Assembly (NCBI RefSeq): GCF_003865135.1 | Contig: NZ_BHZC01000001.1 | Span: 4,960,001 to 5,024,000, forward strand | Length of the DNA: 64,000 bases | Direction: 5' to 3' | Source: Streptomyces chrestomyceticus JCM 4735 | Lineage (GTDB): Bacteria; Actinomycetota; Actinomycetes; Streptomycetales; Streptomycetaceae | Part shown: positions 1-8,709 of the stretch, piece by piece | How the letters are laid out: each line of letters opens with the position of its first letter | Numbering within the stretch: position 1 is the first letter of the stretch | The notes under the pieces: generated by a model | The model's database searches: none | The model's input: only the letters and a program-made list of their open reading frames with translations | Told to the model about the DNA's origin: nothing | Translations under genes and position numbers: made by a program

Positions 1-42
1 CAGGCCGGCCCACCATCCACTGCGTGCTTGCGGAGCCGACCC

Positions 43-561
43 ATGCTCACGACCCTGAAAACGGCCTACACCGATACCCGCGCATCCGACCTCGCCTGGG
101 CACTCGGCCGGGAGCCGCTGCCGGCCCTTGCCGTGCTCGACCTCCAACTCGCGGACGCCCACGTACAGTTGAGACTGCTCGGAGCCTCGCACCAGGTGCT
201 CCTGGAGGAGGAGCGCGGCACCTGCTCCGAAACCGTCGCCTGCATACCCGGCAGCAGCACCCCGCTGCCGCTGGGCGTGGCGAAACGCATCGGCGACTGG
301 GAGTACGAATTCGCCGCCCATGTCGAGACGCTCTCCCGGGGCTCGTTCGCCGGGCGCGCCCAGGAGCTGCTGGCCCTGGTCGCCGAACACCCTCTCGGCC
401 TTGCCGGAACGTTCCCGGGCTCGCCGCACGCGTTCACCGCGATGCTGGCCCAGCGCGAGGACGGCCAGGTGCGCTGGCGTACCTGGCACGCCTACCCGCA
501 GGAGGGGCGGCTGGTCGCGACGCGTACGCGGGTCGGGGTCCGGGTGGCGGCGGCCATCTGA
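43..561 (+). CDS. DUF2617 family protein
   Basis: This encodes a 172-residue protein of unknown function that I recognise as the actinobacterial DUF2617 family. It is rich in short hydrophobic segments but has no signal peptide or clear membrane helix. A TTG codon lies 15 bases upstream in frame, but the ATG followed by Leu-Thr-Thr-Leu-Lys is the better start. No enzyme motif is visible. In Streptomyces this family usually sits directly upstream of the membrane spermidine-synthase-like gene, as here, with a 140-base gap. The pairing suggests related expression but does not identify a function. Family assignment is from memory of its sequence pattern; the reading frame itself is secure. Confidence 0.75.
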   Translation: MLTTLKTAYTDTRASDLAWALGREPLPALAVLDLQLADAHVQLRLLGASHQVLLEEERGTCSETVACIPGSSTPLPLGVAKRIGDWEYEFAAHVETLSRGSFAGRAQELLALVAEHPLGLAGTFPGSPHAFTAMLAQREDGQVRWRTWHAYPQEGRLVATRTRVGVRVAAAI

Positions 562-701
562 GCGGCGATTCCCGCGGGCGCTTCTACCGGCTCGCGGGCC
601 GGGCCGGGTGTGCGTCGCGCTCCAAGTCGCCCGTGTGGGACGCGCACTACGCTCGTGTGGGTGACATAGGGCCACTCGGTCGTCACGTAGCGTTGCACGA
701 C

Positions 702-2357
702 ATGATCGACCCGCCTGATCCAGTCCACCGCGGTTCCCCCGAGCCGCCCGAGGCGGGGAGTCCGGCGCGGCTGCCCGTACCCGCCGGACTCGGCCGGCTG
801 CTCGTGCTGGCCACCGTCTTCGTCTGCGCCGCCTGCGGCCTGGTCTACGAACTCGAAATGGTCGCCCTCGCCTCCTACCTGACCGGCGACTCGGTCACCC
901 AGGCATCCGTCGTGCTGTCCGTCATGGTCTTCGCCATGGGCATCGGCTCGCTGCTCGCCAAACGGCTCCGCTGCCGGGCGGCCGTCGGCTTCGGCGCGCT
1001 GGAGGCGGTCCTCGCCCTCGTCGGCGGCTTCTCCGCGATGGCGCTCTACGCCTGCTACGCCTGGTTCGGCCAGTCCCGCTCCGTCCTGGTCGCCTTCTCG
1101 CTGGCCATGGGCATGCTCATCGGCGCCGAGGTACCGCTGCTGATGACGCTCATCCAGCGGGTCCGCCGCCAGGACGCGGGGGGTGCGGTGGCGGACCTCT
1201 TCGCGGCCGACTACGTGGGCGCCCTGGTCGGCGGACTCGCCTTCCCCTTCCTGTTGCTGCCGGGGCTGGGCCAGATCTCCGGCGCCCTGCTCACCGGTTC
1301 GGTCAACGCGGTGGCCGGCGGCGGGCTGGTGCTCTGGCTCTTCCGCAGCGACCTGTCCGTACGGGCCCGCTGGGCTCTGATCGCCGCGAACGTGCTGGTG
1401 CTGGCGCTGCTCGCCGCCGGGACGGTCCTGGTGCCGCCCTTCGAGCGGGCCGCGCGGGACGCGGTGTACGGGTCGGCGGCGCGGGTCGCGGTCCGTACCG
1501 GCATCCAGGAAGTCGTGATCACGGGCGGTACGGACCCGGACGCCGCGGACCCGGACACCACGCGCCGGGCCGGGACCGCGGACCAGCACCTCGACCGGGC
1601 CGGCCGCCACGGGGCAGCAGGCCCCGCACCGGACTCGGCGAAGAACGGTGCCGGAGCCGGCGGCCCACTCGGCCTCTACCTGGACGGCCGCCTGCGGGCC
1701 GGCGCGGAGGACGACCACCCGTACCACGAAGGGCTGGTGCACCCGGCCATGGCGGGCGGACCGCACCGCCGGGTCCTGGTGCTCGGCGGCGGCGACGGCC
1801 TCGCCGCCCGCGAGGTCCTGCGCTACCCCGGCGTCACGGCCGTGACCGTCGTCGAACTCGATCCGGACCTGGCCCGCCTGGCCCGTACGGACCCGGGCCT
1901 GTCCGCGCTCAACGGGCACGCGCTGGACGACCCGAGGGTCCGCGTGGTCACGGGCGACGTGTTCGAGTGGCTGCGGCAGGGCGGCGCGGCGGCCCGGAAC
2001 GGCGGTCCGTACGACGTCGTGATCGCCGACCTGCCCGACCCGGGCAGCACGGCCAGCACCAAGCTCTACTCGCAGGAGTTCTACGGCCTCGCGTCCCGCG
2101 CGCTGGCCCGGGGCGGCCGGCTGGCGGTGCACGCCGGAGAGCCCACGTCCCGGCCCCGGACGTTCTGGACGGTCGACGCGACCGTACGGGCCGCGGGCCT
2201 GAGCACCGCCCCGTACCGCATCCCCGGCCGGACCGTCCCCCGGACCCCGCCTCGCACCGGCGCGCCGGAACGCTCCTGCGGAACGGGCCACCCCACCGGC
2301 CACCGCCGCGCCTGCGGCTGGGGCTTCCTCCTCGCGGCCCACCGCACCCCCGCCTGA
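702..2357 (+). CDS. Membrane-anchored spermidine synthase-like aminopropyltransferase
   Basis: This 551-residue protein has two parts. Residues about 25-250 form roughly seven hydrophobic helices, starting near [19 protein letters not shown]. The C-terminal part is a class I methyltransferase-like spermidine synthase fold with the nucleotide-binding motif VLVLGGGDG, the acidic strand [11 protein letters not shown] and [10 protein letters not shown]. Soluble spermidine synthases transfer an aminopropyl group from decarboxylated SAM to putrescine; the substrate of membrane-fused actinobacterial versions is not established. A Pro/Ala/Gly/Asp-rich insert of about 55 residues separates the membrane part from the [10 protein letters not shown] motif and looks like a linker. 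The frame is open far upstream, but ATG 702 is the first start giving a normal family N-terminus. Catalytic activity is inferred. Confidence 0.8.
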   Translation: MIDPPDPVHRGSPEPPEAGSPARLPVPAGLGRLLVLATVFVCAACGLVYELEMVALASYLTGDSVTQASVVLSVMVFAMGIGSLLAKRLRCRAAVGFGALEAVLALVGGFSAMALYACYAWFGQSRSVLVAFSLAMGMLIGAEVPLLMTLIQRVRRQDAGGAVADLFAADYVGALVGGLAFPFLLLPGLGQISGALLTGSVNAVAGGGLVLWLFRSDLSVRARWALIAANVLVLALLAAGTVLVPPFERAARDAVYGSAARVAVRTGIQEVVITGGTDPDAADPDTTRRAGTADQHLDRAGRHGAAGPAPDSAKNGAGAGGPLGLYLDGRLRAGAEDDHPYHEGLVHPAMAGGPHRRVLVLGGGDGLAAREVLRYPGVTAVTVVELDPDLARLARTDPGLSALNGHALDDPRVRVVTGDVFEWLRQGGAAARNGGPYDVVIADLPDPGSTASTKLYSQEFYGLASRALARGGRLAVHAGEPTSRPRTFWTVDATVRAAGLSTAPYRIPGRTVPRTPPRTGAPERSCGTGHPTGHRRACGWGFLLAAHRTPA

Positions 2358-2658
2358 CCCTCGCCCCGGACGCCCCCGTCCTGCGCTCCCTGACGCCCGC
2401 CGCCCTCCGGTCCGCTGCCCGCTCCCTCGCCCCCACCCGCGTGCCCGGCCTCCCGCCGTCAACGCTGATGCACCCACGCCACCTGGACTGACCGGGCCGA
2501 ACGGGACCGGCCCCCGCCCGGCCCGCCGGCGCTCCACCGGCCCGACGCCGACGCCCGGCGCGGCGATCCGCCCCAGCCCCGCTCCCCGTTCGGCCACGGG
2601 AGAAAATTGGTGCCGGACCGGGCACGTGTGCCGGGAGGGCTGGGTAGGCTCCCATGCC
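2358..2658. other. Gene-free stretch between spermidine-synthase-like and CoxG-like genes
   Basis: This stretch of about 300 bases is very GC-rich and continues open frames from the gene before, but nothing in it has a credible start or product. The only functional signal I see is the TAGGCT element near its right end. Confidence 0.5.
2645..2650 (+). promoter_or_regulatory. Candidate -10 element of a leaderless promoter for the CoxG-like gene
   Basis: TAGGCT ends 8 bases before the chosen ATG at 2659. This spacing would place transcription initiation at or beside the start codon. It matches the TAnnnT -10 consensus and the pattern seen before several other genes here. Confidence 0.45.
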
Positions 2659-3423
2659 ATGGAGCACGAGGTGTACGTTCCGTTTCCCGTCGAGACCGTG
2701 CGGCAGGCGCTGGCCGAGCCGGAGCGCGTGGCGCGCTGCATTCCCGGGTGCCAACTCGACGCCGACGCGGACCCCGGCACCCCCGGCGGGCGGCTGCGGC
2801 TGCGCATCGGGAGTTCCACCATCACCTACCGCGGCACCCTCACCGTCACCCTGCGCGGCGCCGACACCGTCCTGGTCGAGGCGAGCGGCATGGAGTCGCG
2901 GGGCGACGGCTCCGCCGAGCTGTCCCTCACCGTGCGGCTCGCCGCCGGGCCCGACGACTCCGCCACCACGGTCCTGAGCTGCGCCGGTACGGTCACCAGC
3001 ACCGGCCGCCTCGCGGAAGCCACCGCTCAGGCGGCCGAGTCCGCCGGACGCCGGGTCCTGGACCGCTTCGCCGCCAACCTCGCGGCGGACCTCACCGATA
3101 CCCCGCCGGACACCCAGGACAGCGGCACGCCCGCCACCGCGGCCCTCTTCGACACCGAGGTCCCGCCGCCGTCCCTCGACCCGCTCACCGACACCGACGA
3201 CCAGGACGGCACACCGCCCGCCGAGGCCGCGCACGCACGGCGCACGATGATCGGGCGGAGCGCCGAGGAGGTCGACCACGCACCGCCGCGCGGCCGGTAC
3301 GCGCCGGTCCCCGCCCCCCAGTCGGCGACGACCTCCGCCACCCTGCGCTGGGCGGCACCGGCCGCGGCCCTCGCCCTCGCGTCGGCCGTCGTGGTGGGCC
3401 GGGTGCTGCGGCGACGCCGCTGA
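2659..3423 (+). CDS. SRPBCC/CoxG-like protein with C-terminal membrane anchor
   Basis: The 254-residue product begins MEHEVYVPFPVETV and resembles the CoxG/SRPBCC family (carbon monoxide dehydrogenase subunit G type). The family has a helix-grip fold with a hydrophobic pocket, and several members help assemble or anchor molybdenum enzymes. Residues 1-150 hold the domain (IPGC near residue 30, RLRIGSSTITYRGTL). A variable Pro/Asp-rich linker follows, and the last 25 residues form one hydrophobic helix ending in four arginines, which suggests an inside-facing tail anchor. No dehydrogenase genes lie nearby, so a link to CO oxidation is not supported. An alternative upstream ATG at 2626 lacks a family match and is rejected. 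Confidence 0.7.
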   Translation: MEHEVYVPFPVETVRQALAEPERVARCIPGCQLDADADPGTPGGRLRLRIGSSTITYRGTLTVTLRGADTVLVEASGMESRGDGSAELSLTVRLAAGPDDSATTVLSCAGTVTSTGRLAEATAQAAESAGRRVLDRFAANLAADLTDTPPDTQDSGTPATAALFDTEVPPPSLDPLTDTDDQDGTPPAEAAHARRTMIGRSAEEVDHAPPRGRYAPVPAPQSATTSATLRWAAPAAALALASAVVVGRVLRRRR

Positions 3424-3470
3424 GCCGTGGCGCGCGCCCGCCGTACCGTGTCGGCTCCCCGCCTCCCCGT

Positions 3471-3476
3471 TAGGGT
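3471..3476 (+). promoter_or_regulatory. Candidate -10 element of a leaderless promoter for the aldose epimerase gene
   Basis: TAGGGT ends 6 bases before the GTG start at 3483. No Shine-Dalgarno sequence precedes the GTG, so a leaderless transcript starting at the GTG is likely. Confidence 0.55.
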
Positions 3477-3482
3477 CGGACC

Positions 3483-4322
3483 GTGAGTGACAACGACACG
3501 CGAAACGTCGCGCAGGGACAGGTACGGCTGGCCGCGGGCGACACCGAAGTGACCGTGGACCCGGCCAACGGCTGCCGGCTCGCGAGCCTGCGCATCGGGG
3601 GTACGGAACTGCTGCGGCAGGGCGCCAAGTACGGCTCCTTCCCGATGGTGCCGTGGTGCGGCCGCATCGAGAACGGGCGCTTCCGCAACGGCGGCGAAGT
3701 GCACCAGATGCCGGTCAACTCCCCGCCGCACGCGATCCACGGCACCGGCCGCAACGTCGCCTGGAAGACGGCCCGCGCGGACGACACCAGCGCCGCGTTC
3801 ACCTACGAACTGCTCGACCCGGACGCCGCCCCCTGGCCGTACCCGGGCCGGGTCACCCAGGTGGTCGAGCTGGCCGAGGACGGCAGCTCCCTCACCCTGA
3901 CCATGGGCGTCGAGGCGAGCGGCGACTCCTTCCCCGCCCAGGCAGGCTGGCACCCGTGGTTCCTGCGCCGCCTGGACGGGGGCGGCGAGGACGTGAAGAT
4001 CGACTTCACCGCCGCGTGGCAGGAGGAGCGGGGCGACGACCACCTGCCCACCGGACGGCGCATCGACCCGCGGCCCGGCCCCTGGGACGACTGCTTCGGC
4101 ATGCCGGACGGCGTGGACGTCGCCCTCACCTGGCCGGGCCGGCTGGAGCTGAAGGTCACCAGCGGCGCGGAGTGGGTGGTGGTCTACGACGAGCAGGACG
4201 AGGCGGTCTGCGTGGAGCCGCAGTCCGGCCCGCCCAACGGCCTCAACACGCTGCCGCGCCTGGTCACGCCCATCGACCCGCTGGAGATCTCGACCACCTG
4301 GACCTGGCGCACCCTGAGCTGA
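3483..4322 (+). CDS. Aldose 1-epimerase (galactose mutarotase family)
   Basis: This 279-residue protein belongs to the aldose 1-epimerase family, which interconverts alpha and beta anomers of hexoses in the cytoplasm. Supporting motifs are the early MVPWCGRIENGRF segment, HAIHGTG with a conserved histidine near residue 83, and a second histidine in QAGWHPWF near residue 157. The acidic residue expected late in the fold lies in VCVEPQSGPPN. Length is slightly short of the 300-340 typical of E. coli GalM but normal for actinobacterial members. The GTG start is fixed by the promoter element 6 bases upstream. The sugar it acts on cannot be read from sequence, so no gene symbol is given. Confidence 0.85.
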   Translation: MSDNDTRNVAQGQVRLAAGDTEVTVDPANGCRLASLRIGGTELLRQGAKYGSFPMVPWCGRIENGRFRNGGEVHQMPVNSPPHAIHGTGRNVAWKTARADDTSAAFTYELLDPDAAPWPYPGRVTQVVELAEDGSSLTLTMGVEASGDSFPAQAGWHPWFLRRLDGGGEDVKIDFTAAWQEERGDDHLPTGRRIDPRPGPWDDCFGMPDGVDVALTWPGRLELKVTSGAEWVVVYDEQDEAVCVEPQSGPPNGLNTLPRLVTPIDPLEISTTWTWRTLS

Positions 4323-4375
4323 CCCGGCCTGACCCACCCGCCGACCGGCGTCCGGCCGGGCCCCGGCACACGCTC

Positions 4376-4381
4376 TAAGCT
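4376..4381 (+). promoter_or_regulatory. Candidate -10 element of a leaderless promoter for pyrE
   Basis: TAAGCT ends 7 bases before ATG 4389. This favours ATG 4389 over the in-frame GTG at 4383 as the pyrE start. Confidence 0.5.
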
Positions 4382-4388
4382 CGTGCGC

Positions 4389-4931
4389 ATGACTGACGAC
4401 GTACGCGGCGATCTGCTGCAGCAGATCAAGGACAAGGCCGTGGTGCACGGCAAGGTGACGCTCTCCTCCGGCAAGGAGGCCGATTACTACATCGACCTGC
4501 GCCGGATCACCCTCGACGGAGCGGCCGCGCCCCTCGTCGGGCGGCTGATGCTGGACATCACCGCCGACCTGGACTACGACGCGGTCGGCGGGCTCACGCT
4601 CGGTGCCGACCCGGTCGCGGCCTCGATGCTGCACGCCGCCGCGGCGCGCGGTCGCCGGCTGGACGCGTTCGTCGTCCGCAAGGCGCAGAAGACGCACGGC
4701 ATGCAGCGGCGGATCGAGGGCCCGGACATCAAGGGCCGCCGGGTCCTGGTCGTCGAGGACACCTCCACCACCGGCGGCTCGCCGCTGACCGCCGTCGAGG
4801 CGGCGCGCGAGGCGGGCGCGGAGGTGGTCGCGGTCGCCACGATCGTGGACCGCGGGGCGGAGTCGGCCATCGCCGACGCGGGTCTGCCGTACATCACCGG
4901 CTACCGGCTGGGAGACCTCGGCCTCGCCTGA
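4389..4931 (+). CDS. pyrE: Orotate phosphoribosyltransferase
   Basis: PyrE converts orotate and PRPP to orotidine 5'-monophosphate, the fifth step of UMP synthesis, in the cytoplasm. The 180-residue protein carries the type I phosphoribosyltransferase PRPP loop VVEDTSTTGGSP near residues 120-131 and the LSSGKEADYYIDLRR orotate-side segment near residues 25-40. Length matches bacterial PyrE. It stands alone here rather than in a pyr operon: galM-like DNA is upstream, and a parS site plus fba lie downstream. The start is set by the adjacent -10 element. A UMP synthase fusion is excluded because no decarboxylase domain follows. Confidence 0.95.
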   Translation: MTDDVRGDLLQQIKDKAVVHGKVTLSSGKEADYYIDLRRITLDGAAAPLVGRLMLDITADLDYDAVGGLTLGADPVAASMLHAAAARGRRLDAFVVRKAQKTHGMQRRIEGPDIKGRRVLVVEDTSTTGGSPLTAVEAAREAGAEVVAVATIVDRGAESAIADAGLPYITGYRLGDLGLA

Positions 4932-4983
4932 GCCCTCGCCGGTCTCCTGGCTCTGACCAGCGCTTATCGCAAACGGGTGGTTG

Positions 4984-4997
4984 GTTTCACGTGAAAC
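4984..4997. other. parS centromere site (ParB binding)
   Basis: GTTTCACGTGAAAC is a perfect 14-bp palindrome identical to the Streptomyces parS core, flanked by symmetric G and C so the palindrome extends to 4983-4998. ParB binds these sites, which cluster around oriC, and ParA/ParB then compact and segregate origins during sporulation septation. It lies in the 204-base gap between pyrE and fba, clear of both coding regions. The site implies that this window is within a few hundred kilobases of the replication origin. Confidence 0.9.
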
Positions 4998-5135
4998 CGG
5001 CCACCCCTTTGTGTGCCGGTGGCGTGTACGGGATGTGGAGCAAACCGCCGAGTCTGGGAAGATGAGCTACGGCGATGTCGTCGCCCCCTGGTCAGGGCCA
5101 AGAACGCACACCCGCACATCACAAGGAGCGGACAG

Positions 5136-6158
5136 ATGCCCATCGCAACTCCCGAGGTCTACAACGAGATGCTGGATCGGGCGAAGGCAGGCAAGTTCGC
5201 CTACCCGGCCATCAACGTGACCTCGACGCAGACTCTGCACGCAGCGCTGCGTGGTTTCGCCGAGGCCGAGAGCGACGGCATCGTCCAGATTTCCACCGGT
5301 GGTGCGGAGTTCCTGGGCGGCCAGCACAACAAGGACATGGTGACCGGCGCGGTCGCGCTGGCGGAGTTCGCGCACATCGTCGCGGAGAAGTACGACATCA
5401 ACGTCGCGCTCCACACCGACCACTGCCCCAAGGACAAGCTGGACGGCTACGTCCGTCCGCTGCTGGCCGTCTCCGAGCAGCGGGTGGCCAAGGGCCAGAA
5501 CCCGCTGTTCCAGTCCCACATGTGGGACGGTTCCGCCGAGACCCTGGCCGACAACCTGTCCATCGCCCAGGAGCTGCTGGCCCAGGCGGCCGCCGCGAAG
5601 ATCATCCTTGAGGTCGAGATCACCCCGACCGGTGGCGAGGAGGACGGCGTCACCCACGAGATCAACGACGAGCTGTACACCACCGTCGACGACGCGCTGC
5701 GGACCGCTGAGGCGCTGGGCCTGGGCGAGAAGGGCCGCTACCTGCTCGCCGCCTCGTTCGGCAACGTGCACGGCGTCTACAAGCCGGGCAACGTCGTGCT
5801 CCGCCCCGAGCTCCTCAAGGACCTCCAGGAGGGCGTGGGCGCCAAGTACGGCAAGCAGTCCCCCTTCGACTTCGTCTTCCACGGCGGCTCCGGCTCCACG
5901 GCCGAGGAGATCGCCACGGCGCTGGAGAACGGCGTCGTGAAGATGAACCTGGACACGGACACGCAGTACGCGTTCACGCGTCCGATCGCGGACCACATGT
6001 TCCGCAACTACGACGGCGTCCTCAAGGTCGACGGCGACGTCGGCAACAAGAAGACCTACGACCCGCGAAGCTGGGGCAAGCTCGCCGAGGCCGGCATGGC
6101 CAAGCGCGTCACCGAAGCCTGCGCCAACCTCCGCTCCACCGGCACCAAGATCAAGTAA
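5136..6158 (+). CDS. fba: Class II fructose-bisphosphate aldolase
   Basis: This 340-residue enzyme reversibly cleaves fructose 1,6-bisphosphate to dihydroxyacetone phosphate and glyceraldehyde 3-phosphate in glycolysis and gluconeogenesis. It is the zinc-dependent class II type. The zinc and substrate motifs LHTDHC (near residue 95), EVEITPTGGEEDGV (near 160-175), GNVHGVYKPGN (near 210) and FHGGSGS (near 250) are all intact. The start is fixed by AAGGAG ending about 9 bases before ATG 5136; the open frame extends 41 codons upstream but without family similarity. It appears monocistronic: a strong hairpin follows the stop, and the upstream gap carries parS. Confidence 0.96.
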   Translation: MPIATPEVYNEMLDRAKAGKFAYPAINVTSTQTLHAALRGFAEAESDGIVQISTGGAEFLGGQHNKDMVTGAVALAEFAHIVAEKYDINVALHTDHCPKDKLDGYVRPLLAVSEQRVAKGQNPLFQSHMWDGSAETLADNLSIAQELLAQAAAAKIILEVEITPTGGEEDGVTHEINDELYTTVDDALRTAEALGLGEKGRYLLAASFGNVHGVYKPGNVVLRPELLKDLQEGVGAKYGKQSPFDFVFHGGSGSTAEEIATALENGVVKMNLDTDTQYAFTRPIADHMFRNYDGVLKVDGDVGNKKTYDPRSWGKLAEAGMAKRVTEACANLRSTGTKIK

Positions 6159-6172
6159 CCCTCCGGGTCCCC

Positions 6173-6208
6173 GGCCCCGGCCCGCCTTCACGGCGGCCGG
6201 GGCCTTCG
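6173..6208 (+). terminator. Transcription terminator after fba
   Basis: GGCCCCGG and CCGGGGCC arms plus inner GCC/GGC pairing form a strong hairpin with a TTCA-containing loop, 14 bases after the fba stop. There is only a short T stretch (CCTTCG), as is common for Streptomyces terminators. Confidence 0.7.
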
Positions 6209-6221
6209 TGCGCGTGGGTGT

Positions 6222-6644
6222 GGGCGCGCGTTGTGCGCGGAGGGTTCGGTGGGTGGGGGCTCGGGGTTCCTCCGGGGTCACTCCTCGGCACCGTGGACCG
6301 CAACGTACCTTCACTAGGCAACGCAGAGGCCCGGCTGCCTGCGGGGAGACCCCTGCGGGACCCCGAGCCCTGGCCGTCGAGCGGCTATCGGAGCGATCGG
6401 GCTGGGGCTTTCACAAGCCCAAGCGAAAGCCGGCCCGGTGGGGGCTCGCGTTGTGCGCAGTGGGTTCGGTGTGTGGGGGCTCGGGGTCCCTCCGGGGTCA
6501 CTCCTCGGCACCGTGGACCGCAACGTACCTTCACTAGGCAACGCAGAGGCCCGGCTGCCTGCGGGGAGACCCCTGCGGGACCCCGAGCCCCGGCCGTCGA
6601 GCGGCTATCGGAGCGATCGGGCTGGGGCTTTCACAAGCCCAAAC
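6222..6644 (+). repeat. Direct repeat pair of about 200 bp (220-bp period)
   Basis: Bases from about 6222 to 6424 recur at 6442 to 6644 with only scattered mismatches, an offset of exactly 220. The unit includes CTCCTCGGCACCGTGGACCG, an ACTAGGCAACGCAGAGG segment, CCCGGCTGCCTGCGGGG and a GGGCTGGGGCTTTCACAAGCCC end. ORFs running through both copies show identical peptide strings in different frames, which argues against coding. A degraded third copy of the ends continues to about 6745. Confidence 0.85.
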
Positions 6645-6650
6645 GCTCCC

Positions 6651-6745
6651 GGTTCGGGGCTCGCGTCGTGCGTGATGGGCCCGGTGGTGGGGGCGCGGGC
6701 GGCTTCCCGCGTGTTCGGGCTGGGGCTTTTACAAGCCGGGCGCGT
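6651..6745 (+). repeat. Degenerate partial third copy of the repeat unit
   Basis: GGTTCGGGGCTCGCGTCGTG near 6651 and GTTCGGGCTGGGGCTTTTAC near 6714 match the left and right ends of the 220-bp unit, with the middle lost. This suggests decay of an older copy. Confidence 0.55.
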
Positions 6746-6904
6746 CAGCGGCGCGGGAGCCCCGGCGCTCCGTCCTCCGGCGCGTCAGCGCCCGATGGCG
6801 CGGCGGAGCCGCGTCGGGGTGGGCCAGCCCCGGCGTGCGCATCTCATCGCCGGGGAGGGGCCTGCCGTACCGCCACCACCTCGTGAGCCTCACCCCTAGG
6901 TAAG

Positions 6905-7080
6905 GCGCCCCCCTGCGTCATCGAAAACTTCCCCCCACCGACCTCGGCTCGCCAATCCGGCCCGAGGGGGCGTGTAGGGGGCCATCCCCGCAGGCAGCCG
7001 GGTGTCTGCGTCACCGAAAAAAAGTCACGTCGCGGTGCACGGTGCCGAGGAGTTGGCCCCTGCGCGCCCCCGCCCCACCA
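6905..7080 (-). repeat. Inverted diverged copy of the same repeat family
   Basis: Read on the minus strand, this stretch repeats the unit's core: CTCCTCGGCACCGTGCACCG, then a GACGCAG segment and CCCGGCTGCCTGCGGGG. I estimate about three quarters identity to the direct copies. A second TTTTCGATGACGCAG occurrence lies near 6915-6930. The whole 6159-7221 gap therefore holds repeats and the fba terminator, with no credible gene. Confidence 0.7.
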
Positions 7081-7221
7081 CGAAACCAATGCGAACCGAA
7101 CGTCAACACCACACACCCCCGCGCGCAGCGCGAAACGTCCCCCGACACCGGGGTGAACCGCCACACAAGGCCCAGCCCCCTGAGGTACGTAATCGACTGG
7201 CCCCTCCGGGAAGATGGGAGC

Positions 7222-7635
7222 ATGGCCATTCATCAGAACCTCCTAGGGGGCCCGCCCCCCACCGAACTCCCCGACGACCCCGAGCCCCGCGAGCTCCTCG
7301 CCTCGGGTGCCGCGCCGGCGGACGTCGCGGCGAAGTATCCGACCTCCTCGCTGGCCTGGGCGCAGCTTGCCGATGACGCGTTCCAGGCGGGCCGTACGGT
7401 CGAGTCGTACGCGTATGCCCGTACGGGTTACCACCGGGGCCTGGACGCGCTGCGCCGGGCCGGCTGGAAGGGGCACGGTCCGGTGCCGTTCGAGCACGAG
7501 CCCAACCGGGGCTTCCTGCGTGCCCTGCACGCGCTCGCCCGTGCCGCGCAGGCCATCGGCGAGCAGGAGGAGTACGAGCGGTGCTCCACGTTCCTGCGGG
7601 AGTCGTCGCCGACGGCGGCCGACACCCTTTCGTAG
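7222..7635 (+). CDS. DUF3151 domain protein
   Basis: This 137-residue cytoplasmic protein belongs to the actinobacterial DUF3151 family. The function is unknown. It is mostly helical and repeat-like, with ASGAAPADVAAKYPTSSLAWAQLADDAF resembling a TPR-type helix pair. The conserved centre is GYHRGLDALRRAGWKGHGPVPFEHEPNRGF. ATG 7222 is chosen because GGGAG lies immediately upstream and the family starts with MAIHQNLLG. It is conserved next to fba in Streptomyces as I recall. A strong terminator follows, so it is probably transcribed alone. Nothing in the sequence supports an enzymatic role. Confidence 0.85.
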   Translation: MAIHQNLLGGPPPTELPDDPEPRELLASGAAPADVAAKYPTSSLAWAQLADDAFQAGRTVESYAYARTGYHRGLDALRRAGWKGHGPVPFEHEPNRGFLRALHALARAAQAIGEQEEYERCSTFLRESSPTAADTLS

Positions 7636-7677
7636 GGCGCTGAGCTGCGCTTCCGGCTGACCGCCGGGACGGAATCG

Positions 7678-7707
7678 AGGCCGGCCGCGCATGCGCGGCC
7701 GGCCTTT
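7678..7707 (+). terminator. Terminator after the DUF3151 gene
   Basis: AGGCCGGCCGCGC and its exact complement GCGCGGCCGGCCT are separated by two bases and followed by TTTCGC. It is a very stable hairpin 43 bases after the stop codon. Confidence 0.8.
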
Positions 7708-7860
7708 CGCACGCCGTGGGCGGCCTCTTGCGCGCCCTCCGCGGAGCACGGATGATGCCAGTGGGCCGGAAGATTCCGTGCCCGAGGGGACCGGGGCTCC
7801 GTTTGCCGACGGGAAGGAGCGGACCGCTACCCGGAAGCCAGCAGCATCGAGGAGTTCCTC

Positions 7861-8709
7861 ATGTCGCAGCAGTCCGCCCCGCAAGCCGCCGAGGTCCGGC
7901 GGCCCGATCTGAGCATCGGCAGTACGGGGACGACGCCGTACGAGGATTACGTCCACGCGGACGTGCTCACCCACCTCCAGCATCCGCTGTCCGACGATCC
8001 GGGCGAGATGGCGTTCCTGGTGACGACCCAGGTGATGGAGCTGTGGTTCACGGTCGTGGTGCACGAGTGGCACACCGCCGCGCAGGCGTTGCGCCGGGAC
8101 GACCTGCCGGCGGCGATGGAGGCGCTGGAGCGTTCGACGCACCAGTTGGAGGCGCTGAACGCGGCGTGGAAGCCGTTGGCGCGGCTGACGCCGGCGCAGT
8201 TCAACGCGTTCCGGGGTGCGCTGGGGGAGGGTTCGGGGTTCCAGTCCGCGATGTACCGGCGGATGGAGTTCCTGCTGGGGGAGAAGTCGGCGTCGATGCT
8301 GGTGCCGCACCGGGGCGCGCCGCGTGAGCACGCCGAGCTGGAGAAGGCGTTGCAGGAGCCGAGCCTGTGGGACGAGGTGCTGCGGCTGCTGGCGCGCCGG
8401 GGGTACGGGATACCCCGTGAGGTGCTGGACCGTGAGGTGACGGCGCGGTACGAGCCGGACGCGCGCGTCGAGGCGGTGTGGGCCGAGGTGTACGCGGGGC
8501 CGCGCGACGGTGAGCTGGTGCGGCTCGGTGAGGCGCTGACGGACGTCGCGGAGCTGGTGTGGCGCTGGCGTAACGATCATTTGGTGGCGACGCGGCGGGC
8601 GATGGGAGCCAAGATGGGGACCGGCGGTTCGGCGGGTGTGGCATGGCTGGAGAAGCGGGCCAGCAAGAACGTTTTTCCGGAGCTGTGGACGGCGCGCAGC
8701 CATGTCTGA
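7861..8709 (+). CDS. kynA: Tryptophan 2,3-dioxygenase
   Basis: KynA is a haem enzyme that opens the indole ring of L-tryptophan with dioxygen to give N-formylkynurenine. The 282-residue sequence has the family landmarks: TPYEDYVHADVLTHLQHP near the start, QVMELWFTVVVHEW (substrate and haem pocket, residues about 58-71), and the signature FNAFRGALGEGSGFQSAMYR near residues 116-136. The gene is first of three whose ends overlap: kynU begins 8 bases before its stop. Together with kynU and the KynB-like hydrolase it forms a complete tryptophan-to-anthranilate route. No tRNA-like leader or attenuator is visible upstream. Confidence 0.93.
   Translation: MSQQSAPQAAEVRRPDLSIGSTGTTPYEDYVHADVLTHLQHPLSDDPGEMAFLVTTQVMELWFTVVVHEWHTAAQALRRDDLPAAMEALERSTHQLEALNAAWKPLARLTPAQFNAFRGALGEGSGFQSAMYRRMEFLLGEKSASMLVPHRGAPREHAELEKALQEPSLWDEVLRLLARRGYGIPREVLDREVTARYEPDARVEAVWAEVYAGPRDGELVRLGEALTDVAELVWRWRNDHLVATRRAMGAKMGTGGSAGVAWLEKRASKNVFPELWTARSHV

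Noticed and set aside
24..2825. Very long overlapping frames on both strands (777 codons each) at the left end
   Set aside because: Only the part from 702 on the plus strand has family similarity. The rest is stop-codon-free shadow expected at this GC content.
6208..6899. ORFs of 100-220 codons through the repeat island
   Set aside because: The same DNA repeat is read in different frames in different ORFs, there is no ribosome site, and no conserved protein pattern fits.
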